Positions 57,450-64,000 of a stretch of 64,000 nt of DNA are shown piece after piece (position 1 is the stretch's first letter; each line of letters begins with the position of its first letter). Origin of the DNA: Lacinutrix sp. WUR7 (GTDB lineage: Bacteria; Bacteroidota; Bacteroidia; Flavobacteriales; Flavobacteriaceae); contig NZ_CP045067.1 in assembly GCF_016864015.1 (NCBI RefSeq), positions 469,001-533,000 of the forward strand. Direction: 5' to 3'. A model generated the notes under the pieces. That model was given only the letters and a program-made list of their open reading frames with translations. It was not told the origin of the DNA and ran no database searches. The position numbers and the translations under genes were made by a program.

Positions 57450-60242
57450 TTATCTACTTAAATAAACGTTTCCTTGAAAAGGCGCGGTATTACCATCTTT
57501 AGGGTTAAACACATAGAAATAAATACCCGATGGTAAAGCATCGCCTAATGTTAGTGACACATTAGATGTTCCATCAAAAAGAGGTGTATTTTTATTTCCT
57601 TTAAAAACTATTGTTCCATATCTGTTAAATATTTCAATTTCATAATTTGGAAATACTTCAGGTAGATTACATAAATCTAGTACTTCATTTTCATTATCAT
57701 CATTATCTGAAATTCCGTCATTGATAATACAATCGTCACAAGAAGGATCATTAAGCGCTAATAAGGAAACTGTAATTGGAGTTCTTCTAGATTCACATCC
57801 ATTAGCATCTACTAAAGAAACATGATAATCTTCTCCATTTATTAATAATTCGTCTTCCGACAAAATTGTTGTAGAGGTTGCTGTATCATACCAATTAAAA
57901 TCAAAACCAGAACTATCCACTTCTAAGTCTGCAATTTTAGCAGCATCAATAAGGCAGAATATTTGGTTTTGAGCAGAAGGCGCATCCACATCAATAATAC
58001 TTACCATGATGTTTGCTGCAGCTACAGTACATACTGGGCTTCCTTGAATTTGATATTCAAAATTATAAGTACCCACATTAAAGTTAGACACATCCACAAC
58101 AGTACCAGTTAGCGCATTTGTATTATCTGTATCTATAAACGTTCCGCCTAAATCTGCCAAAGGATCTAATAAATCTAAAAGATCTATCTGTGCATCAGAA
58201 CGACACAAGGTGGTTTGCATATTACTTCCTGCATTCGCATTTTGTGTAATATTAACAGTAACTATTGCTTGATTTCCGGGACAAATAACGTCAGCACCAT
58301 TTCCATTATCAGGAACGGTATAGGTATAATCTCCAGTCTCAAAAGTAGCAGGATCAAAATTCACATTGTTTGTTGTTGCAGTAAATCCGTTTGGTCCAGA
58401 CCAAGTTCCGTTGGTGTTTGGATTTCCTGTTAAAGCATCAAATAAATTAAATGCTGTACTATCATTACATATATCTAAAGTGGTACTAATTCCGGATTGA
58501 TACTCTTCATAAACTAGAAAAGATAAATCTGCGGTATCCTCACAATTATTTTCGGTGGTAGTATTGTATACAAAATTAAAAGTTTGTTGTCCGTTAATTT
58601 CTGGAACTGTAAATGGATTAGCAATTAGATTTCCGGAATCTGCATCTAGCCAGTTTCCTAAATCACCTACATAAATAGGATCATCAACACCATTGGTAGT
58701 TAATAAGCTGATTAAATCTATAGGACTAGTAATGCTGGACTCGCAAAACTCTAAAACACCTGTATCTTCTCCAGCATAATTTTTTGGGTGAATAATTATG
58801 GTTACTTGAGCCGTTTCAGACTGACAAGGATGCGCGATATCTATTGATGAAGCACAACCATCTGGTGTTTCATAAATTGTTTCTGGTGTTCCCACTGGAC
58901 AATTATAGTCTGACGAAACATCAAACTGAAAGGTATATGTTCCTGCATCTGCATTGGTTAAATCGGACAAACAAATAGTTCCCGAAGAAGTATTCACCGG
59001 ATATGCTCCACAAGGGCTACCTATGTTATCATTTAAACCTAAATGTGAAGGTCCGGAAACTAAAGACCAAGTGACACCTTCATCATTAGGATAATCATAC
59101 AGCACGCCGTTTTCGGTTGTAAAACCTAGCAAACTATATAAGTTAAAAGTACTTATACTTTCGTCACCAACACAAAATTCTGGAGTTGGATCTACTTGTG
59201 AAAAAGGTCTTATATACTCGAAAAAAGTAAAACTTACCGTACTTGTTTTATCGGTACAAACGGGCGAACGACTTTCCACAAAATAGGAAAAATCATAGGT
59301 TTCACATCCGAATCGCTGATTGCTTTGGTATAAATCATTGTATAGTACACTTAGGTCTATAATAGAATCTCCTGGTCCAGAAAGTTGTCCTGTAGGATCA
59401 TCTCCGTTTAACCATATACCTTCTATGTCTTCATTTACTAGGTAAGCATCATCTCGTAAATCTATAACCCCGTAATTACCTGCAATCAATTCTGTTTCAC
59501 AAATATTAAAAATATTTGCCGCTCCAGAAAACACTTCTCGAATAACAGAAATTTTAACTCGTGTTTCTGCCAAAGGACTAGTACACGGAGTAATACCCGG
59601 AACGGTATATACTAGCTCAAAAGTTTCTTCATCTACCAAAGGAACCCCTGGCTGGTATGGTACATCTGCCAGAAAAGTACTCCCTTCTATTCCAAGAAAA
59701 TTAGGACTAGAACCTTCATAAGACCAAACTCCATTTGTATGTGCGCTTGGTATAGATAAGAGCGCTTGATTTAAATCGAACATGGTTGTTGATCCACATG
59801 GATCGATACCTTCATCACAAATTTCAACATTAACATCGTTGCTTCCTACTGTAGGAACAGCAAAACCAGAAAAAGGTCCTAAAATCACATTTATAGTTAA
59901 TGCGATATTATCTGTACCACAAGTTGCGTTTGTAAGTTGAAACTGATAATCTGTGTTTGCTTCTGAAGCATTATCTAAATCCCACAAATAAAGGTCTCCA
60001 GTACTATTATCTAACGCAAAATTAAATCCGGGATCAAACCAAGTACCCTGTTGGATTGTATTTCCTGTTAAATTTGTGTATTCTTCATACAGATTAATAA
60101 CACCATCTAAAGTGCCATCATTATTACCATCTATTTGTGTCATTTCACAAATAATTATGGTTTCTTCTAAATTACATTGCGCTTGAATTTTAGCAAAAGA
60201 AGATACGAGTATAGCAAAAGCTATATATTTAAAAATATTCAA
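57450..60242 (-). CDS. Large secreted surface protein with gliding-motility-type (type B) T9SS C-terminal domain
   Basis: A 930-residue protein with signal peptide (MNIFKYIAFAILVSSFAKIQAQC). The body consists of repeated units of about 90-110 residues with a conserved pattern: FNICETELIAGNYGVIDL, EFCVGDESISTFNL, LEFCESSITSPIDL, LDICNDSTAFNLF, TLCRSDAQIDLLDLL. Each unit has a cysteine near its start. The C-terminal about 90 residues (PEVFPNYEIEIFNRYGTIVFKGNKNTPLFDGTSNVSLTLGDALPSGIYFYVFNPKDGNTAPFQGNVYLSR) are a type B sorting domain (CHU_C/gliding_CTERM). Likely an adhesin, exported with the adjacent PorP/SprF and OmpA-family proteins. Confidence 0.92.
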   Translation of the reverse strand: MNIFKYIAFAILVSSFAKIQAQCNLEETIIICEMTQIDGNNDGTLDGVINLYEEYTNLTGNTIQQGTWFDPGFNFALDNSTGDLYLWDLDNASEANTDYQFQLTNATCGTDNIALTINVILGPFSGFAVPTVGSNDVNVEICDEGIDPCGSTTMFDLNQALLSIPSAHTNGVWSYEGSSPNFLGIEGSTFLADVPYQPGVPLVDEETFELVYTVPGITPCTSPLAETRVKISVIREVFSGAANIFNICETELIAGNYGVIDLRDDAYLVNEDIEGIWLNGDDPTGQLSGPGDSIIDLSVLYNDLYQSNQRFGCETYDFSYFVESRSPVCTDKTSTVSFTFFEYIRPFSQVDPTPEFCVGDESISTFNLYSLLGFTTENGVLYDYPNDEGVTWSLVSGPSHLGLNDNIGSPCGAYPVNTSSGTICLSDLTNADAGTYTFQFDVSSDYNCPVGTPETIYETPDGCASSIDIAHPCQSETAQVTIIIHPKNYAGEDTGVLEFCESSITSPIDLISLLTTNGVDDPIYVGDLGNWLDADSGNLIANPFTVPEINGQQTFNFVYNTTTENNCEDTADLSFLVYEEYQSGISTTLDICNDSTAFNLFDALTGNPNTNGTWSGPNGFTATTNNVNFDPATFETGDYTYTVPDNGNGADVICPGNQAIVTVNITQNANAGSNMQTTLCRSDAQIDLLDLLDPLADLGGTFIDTDNTNALTGTVVDVSNFNVGTYNFEYQIQGSPVCTVAAANIMVSIIDVDAPSAQNQIFCLIDAAKIADLEVDSSGFDFNWYDTATSTTILSEDELLINGEDYHVSLVDANGCESRRTPITVSLLALNDPSCDDCIINDGISDNDDNENEVLDLCNLPEVFPNYEIEIFNRYGTIVFKGNKNTPLFDGTSNVSLTLGDALPSGIYFYVFNPKDGNTAPFQGNVYLSR

Positions 60243-60458
60243 TTTGGTTTCGTTTAATTTTGCGCAAGATAATTAATACAAATCAAGAACAAGGTTATTA
60301 ATTTTCATCTAATCAACAGTAACTTATTGAGTTTTAAAGTTACATAAATACGGATTAAAATAACAGGAACAAAAATTTTATTGCATTATACTAGGAATAA
60401 TTCTTTCGTTTAGATTCTTTATAATCGTTTTTATGTTTGAAAAATTATAGTATAAAAA

Positions 60459-60490
60459 AGCCCTCCTAATTTATAGAAGGGCTTTTTTTT
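60459..60490 (-). terminator. Intrinsic terminator after subtilase gene
   Basis: AAAAGCCCT and AGGGCTTTT pair over a 13-base loop and are flanked by A/T runs, 23 bases past the subtilase stop. The remaining bases between here and 60242 show no gene. Confidence 0.75.
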
Positions 60491-60512
60491 ACACTATGTT
60501 ACAATCTAAATT

Positions 60513-62027
60513 TTACTGTACCGCTTGTAGAGCATCTATATTACCATAACCAAAACTACTATTTTTATTCGGGTAAAATTCAGCAGATTGTTTTAATTTG
60601 TTTAGCACTTGTGTCTTTGTCCAAGTTGGGTGTTTTGCCCAAACTAAAGCTGCAATACCTGCAGTAGTTGCTGTTGCTACAGAAGAACCTCCAGTATAGC
60701 GTCTATCTCCATTATAGAATCCTAAAACTGGAGGCGCTTTACTTGTATTATTATCCCCTTCCATAATTATAGTAAAATCAATTTTACTTCCGCTATGGCA
60801 CACTTCACATCTGTCATAATTGGATCCATCGTCCACTCCTGTTACTGCAACTGTTTCACTCATTGTTGCTGGAAAAATAACACCATAACCATTTGTAAAA
60901 CTTGTGGAAGTTCCTCCTGCTGCAAAAATTAATTTCCCTTTACTATTTGCGTATTTTACGGCATCTTTAATATTACCAATAGACCATAAATAACCAATAG
61001 ACATAGAGATTATTTTTACATCACTTCTATTTCCTAATGCTGTTAATGCAGAAGATACACCTTTACGTTCGTGATAATCATTTAATAAAACATCTTCGGT
61101 TGCTCTATACGCTACTAAATTAGCATTATAAGCTACACCAACTGGCATACCATTATCATTACGAGGAGCAGCCATTGTAGAAGCCATAGCTGTACCATGC
61201 CCACATTTATCATGTGGCCCATCATAATTACTTGACCACCACCAATTAGAATCTATAAACGTCCCGTATTTTTGCACAAAACGTCCACTAGAGTATCCAT
61301 CATTAATTCCTGAAGAATTCAATAAAGGTTGGGATGCCGAAACACCTGTATCTATTAAACCTATAGTAATACCAGATCCGGTACTATAGTTCCATGCTTG
61401 CGGAATATTATGTTGGTAAAAATGCCACGAAACTTGTGCATTATTTGGGCTTATTGTTGTGTAATGTGCTGGATTAATATAAGCTCCGTTTTTATCACAT
61501 CCAGAACTAGAACGTGCGTTATTTACAACTTCATAGTGATTATATCCATTTGGCTCTAAATAACGAACATCTTCTTTATTAAATAATTGTTTGATAGTTT
61601 CTAAGTTCTCCACTTTTACATCTACCACATTAATAATATCATGCTCTACAACTGTTTCTCTATTTCTGGTGTAGCCTTCGTTGTCTTCTACTAATTGCAA
61701 AACATCTTCTAAAGTAGATTTTAACCGATCTGTTTTTAACTCTGCAAAACTTTCACCTTCTTGTCCGTAACCAATTGTTAAAATATTATTTCCTCTAACT
61801 ACGGCACTCCAAAGTGTATGCTCATCTACATCTTTCCAGTCAAAAACTCCTGTGGTGGCTAAGCTTTCATTTATTATAGCGTTTAATTCTGAAATGGTTA
61901 ACGCTTCTTTTTGTTCTTCAATGATTATGCTTTCTTCGTTATTTTCTAAATAGTCTTCGTCTTGACAAGCATTAAAAAAAGTAAAGGCTACTAAAAGAAT
62001 AGATAGCTTGAGTAATGGTTTTTTCAT
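60513..62027 (-). CDS. S8 family serine peptidase, lipoprotein
   Basis: A 504-residue subtilase with a lipoprotein signal (MKKPLLKLSILLVAFTFFNACQ, lipobox C21), a propeptide of about 150 residues, and the triad D226 (IGLIDTGVS), H277 (CGHGTAMAS) and S449 (GGSSVATATTAG). At the place of the oxyanion-hole asparagine (usually AAGN) the sequence reads FAAGGTSTS, so the residue appears to be Gly. Cysteines C275, C407 and C410 might form disulfides. It should be displayed on the outer membrane and degrade proteins or mature surface proteins. Monocistronic. Confidence 0.9.
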   Translation of the reverse strand: MKKPLLKLSILLVAFTFFNACQDEDYLENNEESIIIEEQKEALTISELNAIINESLATTGVFDWKDVDEHTLWSAVVRGNNILTIGYGQEGESFAELKTDRLKSTLEDVLQLVEDNEGYTRNRETVVEHDIINVVDVKVENLETIKQLFNKEDVRYLEPNGYNHYEVVNNARSSSGCDKNGAYINPAHYTTISPNNAQVSWHFYQHNIPQAWNYSTGSGITIGLIDTGVSASQPLLNSSGINDGYSSGRFVQKYGTFIDSNWWWSSNYDGPHDKCGHGTAMASTMAAPRNDNGMPVGVAYNANLVAYRATEDVLLNDYHERKGVSSALTALGNRSDVKIISMSIGYLWSIGNIKDAVKYANSKGKLIFAAGGTSTSFTNGYGVIFPATMSETVAVTGVDDGSNYDRCEVCHSGSKIDFTIIMEGDNNTSKAPPVLGFYNGDRRYTGGSSVATATTAGIAALVWAKHPTWTKTQVLNKLKQSAEFYPNKNSSFGYGNIDALQAVQ

Positions 62028-62179
62028 TTTATAAAAATTTAAGGTTAGTCCTTAAATATATGAATTATTCTTAAAAAAAACCTAAAATAAATATCGAACT
62101 GATAAATAAACCATGTTAATAATAGCAAACACACATATATAAACTTGTGCATTTGAAGTTTAATAATAGTTCTGAATTT

Positions 62180-62292
62180 GCGTTAGCGGTAGAAATGGCA
62201 TCCTTTTTTTGCTTTCATATATGGCAAAAAAAGACCTGACTGCCGTCAGGCAGGTATAATGCATGACGCGACCCTTGTGGTAACGCCCAAAT
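62180..62292 (-). repeat. GGGCGTTACC repeat, copy 2
   Basis: On the minus strand it begins TTTGGGCGTTACCAC and ends CCGCTAACGC, with the same terminal GCGTTA/TAACGC pairing as copy 1 at 48285. In its middle lies a palindrome containing CTGCC-GTCA-GGCAG, the same stem as in the insert within the IS3 remnant. Confidence 0.65.
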
Positions 62293-62299
62293 AATTAAT

Positions 62300-62587
62300 T
62301 TATAATTTACGACGTACAGAACCAGTAAAATCTTCTAAATCTTCTTTTACTTTTTTAAGTTCTTCATCCACATCTTTGGTAATGCTGGTGTCGATACCAT
62401 TTTTCTCTGCACTTTTGGTTATTTCATGCTTAATATCATTGGTTGCGTCTTTAAGTGTGCGCATACCTTTACCTAAACCTCTAGCGATTTCTGGTATTTT
62501 ATCTGCACCAAAAACCATGACCACAACAAATAGTATTAAGACTATTTCTGGGCTGCTAATGAATAAAAATGTTGTTTGTAGTATCAC
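62300..62587 (-). CDS. tatA: Twin-arginine translocase subunit TatA/E
   Basis: A 95-residue protein: one N-terminal membrane helix (SSPEIVLILFVVVMVFGADKIPEIARGLGKGMRTLKDA), in which FGADKIPEIARGLGKG is the hinge and amphipathic helix of TatA, followed by a charged tail. It forms the translocation ring for folded proteins with TatC. An ATG four residues after the first gives an alternative start only by assumption; I keep the first. The M1 peptidase gene lies 80 bases upstream with a terminator between. Confidence 0.93.
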   Translation of the reverse strand: MILQTTFLFISSPEIVLILFVVVMVFGADKIPEIARGLGKGMRTLKDATNDIKHEITKSAEKNGIDTSITKDVDEELKKVKEDLEDFTGSVRRKL

Positions 62588-62621
62588 GGTACAAATATAG
62601 TGAGATGTTTATTAGAAATAA

Positions 62622-62651
62622 AAAAAGCCGACTGTTAAAAGTCGGCTTTTT
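62622..62651 (-). terminator. Intrinsic terminator after M1 peptidase gene
   Basis: AAAAAGCCGACT-GTTAAA-AGTCGGCTTTTT, a 12-bp perfect stem with flanking A/T runs, 16 bases past the stop on the minus strand. Confidence 0.88.
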
Positions 62652-62667
62652 AAAAAATATTTTAAAA

Positions 62668-64000
62668 TTAGTTTCTTACTTCTTTTTTAAATTTGTCGAA
62701 TTTGCTTTCCGTTACTTCTCTTGGCCAAGCATTATTTGAAGTATCTACATCTGCTGTTTCTAAATTTGGATCTACTTTAATAGACACAATTTCTTTTTCT
62801 GAAGCAATAGCTTTACTAACTTCTTTATCGTTTAATCTCCAGATTTGTGCTGGATATGTAACTGTTTTTGATGTACCATCTGCGTATGTATATTCTGCAA
62901 TAATAGGCATTACCAATCCTCCTGGCTTTTCGAAAGTTACTTTATAAAAGAATTTTGGCTCTTTTATTTGTGCTCTTTCTTCTGGAGTAAAGTTATCCAT
63001 TACATACTCATTTAATGTTGGCGAGTTTTCTAAAGCGGATTTACCTTTTAATGTATCATCAAAATCTTCACTTCCTTCTTCTACAAAAAATACTAAAGGT
63101 GGTAAGTCACTTAATTTCATTCCTCTTTGCTCAGCAATTTTTTTAATTTCTGCATTTGGCTCATTAGATACGTAGTATTTTTTCACTTCTTTCACTCCGA
63201 TATCTACGTAGTCTGTAGTATAAAACCAACCTCTCCAGTACCAATCTAAATCGAATGCAGAAGCATCTTCCATTGTTCTAAAGAAATCTTCTGGTGTTGG
63301 GTGTTTAAACATCCATCTTCTTGAGTATTCTCTAAATGCGTAATCAAATAATTCTGGTCCCATTACTGTTTCTCTTAGAATATTAAGAGCTGTTCCTGGC
63401 TTACCATACGCATTGTTACCAAATTGGTACGTATTTAATCCTTTTGTCATGATTGGAGCAATAAAATCTTGATCTCCTCCCATATAGTTTACAATTTTAG
63501 AGGCTGGACCACGACGAGAAGGATATGCTGTTTGTCCTTCTGAAAGTGCACCTGGATACCATTTACCAAAATCTTGTTCTGCTACGTATTGTACAAAAGT
63601 ATTTAGACCTTCGTCCATCCAAGTCCATTGTCTTTCATCACTGTTTACAATCATTGGGAAGAAGTTATGTCCAACCTCATGAATGATTACTGACATCATA
63701 CCAAATTTTGTTCTATCGCTATAGTTACCTTCTGCATCTGGACGACCATAATTCCAGCAAATCATTGGGTATTCCATACCTTGTTGTTTTGCGTGTACTG
63801 AAATTGCTTTGTGGTATGGATAATCGAAAGTCATACGAGAATACGACTTTAATGTACTTGCTACTGCTTTAGTAGACCAATCTTCCCAAAGTGGGTTTCC
63901 TTCTTTTGGGTATAAAGAAACAGCCATTACATCTTTGTTTCCAATTTTAACAGCCATCATATCCCAAATGTACTTTCTTGAAGTAGCAAAACCAAAGTCA
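62668..64000 (-). CDS. M1 family metallopeptidase, C-terminal part (5' end outside window)
   Basis: At least 443 codons, open to the window edge; the visible upstream residues are DFGFATSRKYIWDMMAVK. The gluzincin motif is HEVGHNFFPMIVNSDERQWTWMDEGLNTFVQY: HExxH plus the glutamate of DEGLNTF 19 residues later bind zinc. The C-terminal region (FYTTDYVDIGVKEVKKYYVSNEPNAEIKKIAEQ onward) is the long form found in Bacteroidota. It would be a secreted or periplasmic aminopeptidase; the signal peptide cannot be seen. A terminator follows. Confidence 0.93.
   Translation of the reverse strand, partial: DFGFATSRKYIWDMMAVKIGNKDVMAVSLYPKEGNPLWEDWSTKAVASTLKSYSRMTFDYPYHKAISVHAKQQGMEYPMICWNYGRPDAEGNYSDRTKFGMMSVIIHEVGHNFFPMIVNSDERQWTWMDEGLNTFVQYVAEQDFGKWYPGALSEGQTAYPSRRGPASKIVNYMGGDQDFIAPIMTKGLNTYQFGNNAYGKPGTALNILRETVMGPELFDYAFREYSRRWMFKHPTPEDFFRTMEDASAFDLDWYWRGWFYTTDYVDIGVKEVKKYYVSNEPNAEIKKIAEQRGMKLSDLPPLVFFVEEGSEDFDDTLKGKSALENSPTLNEYVMDNFTPEERAQIKEPKFFYKVTFEKPGGLVMPIIAEYTYADGTSKTVTYPAQIWRLNDKEVSKAIASEKEIVSIKVDPNLETADVDTSNNAWPREVTESKFDKFKKEVRN

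Noticed and set aside
1-64000. tRNA, rRNA or tmRNA genes
   Set aside because: I looked for cloverleaf-like and rRNA-conserved stretches in the intergenic gaps and saw none; most gaps are too short or are filled by repeats.

Overview
The window is chromosomal DNA of a low-GC Bacteroidota, almost certainly a marine-type Flavobacteriaceae. The evidence is the type IX secretion genes (type A and type B sorting domains, PorP/SprF next to an OmpA-family protein), the hpt-adk fusion, promoters of the TAnnTTTG type, the absence of Shine-Dalgarno sequences, and families of short palindromic repeats between genes. I see no rRNA, tRNA, CRISPR array or prophage. I cannot name the species.

Layout. 1-4.9 kb: 5'-truncated-by-edge hpt-adk (minus strand), purK-purE, and an M3 oligopeptidase. 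5.0-8.1 kb: an apparent operon of a GbsR/MarR-type regulator, two paralogous small membrane proteins and a TIGR01777-type SDR, followed by an ECF sigma factor and a tiny zinc-binding anti-sigma. Two almost identical 26-bp palindromes flank the regulator. 8.1-15.6 kb: UbiA-like membrane protein, gcvP with a structured leader, a KAS III-like enzyme, a methyltransferase, a glycosyltransferase and a DNA/RNA nuclease. 15.6-37.3 kb: mostly housekeeping genes (T9SS-sorted surface protein, valS, DUF1573 protein, aspartyl protease with PDZ, aminotransferase, murB, two more ECF sigma factors, lipA-gap, hybrid histidine kinase, lpxK, Nif3-family protein, a cysteine-less 'zinc ribbon' protein, msrA).

37.4-43.6 kb is an accessory island. 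It holds a DUF6090-type membrane protein, intergenic cassette-like repeats, an intact IS3-family element with a programmed -1 frameshift signal and a 3-bp target duplication, fused gene fragments (one NrfD-like), an ArsR/thioredoxin/OsmC/permease module with two matching operator-like sites, an IS3 remnant that is itself interrupted by a small palindrome, and a broken polysaccharide deacetylase.

45.3-54.4 kb is a kynurenine/3-hydroxyanthranilate catabolic cluster: kynureninase, kynurenine monooxygenase, a RidA-like 2-aminomuconate deaminase candidate, aminomuconic semialdehyde dehydrogenase, an atypical SDR, 3-hydroxyanthranilate dioxygenase, ACMS decarboxylase and an O-methyltransferase. Together these would carry kynurenine through ACMS and 2-aminomuconic semialdehyde towards 4-oxalocrotonate. 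Tryptophan dioxygenase, formamidase and the terminal steps are not in the window. Its spacers are crowded with repeats: paired inverted 26-27-bp repeats, GAAA/TTTC-loop hairpins, and MITE-like elements. A GIY-YIG nuclease gene sits exactly between repeat copies.

54.5-64 kb (minus strand): a T9SS operon (large surface protein with a type B-like C-terminus, PorP/SprF, OmpA/PD40 protein), a subtilase lipoprotein, tatA, and an M1-family metallopeptidase cut by the window edge.

The best candidates for something undescribed are the GIY-YIG/paired-repeat association, the small palindromes inserted in 5' leaders, a coding sequence and an IS remnant, and the regulator-centred operon with its duplicated operator.
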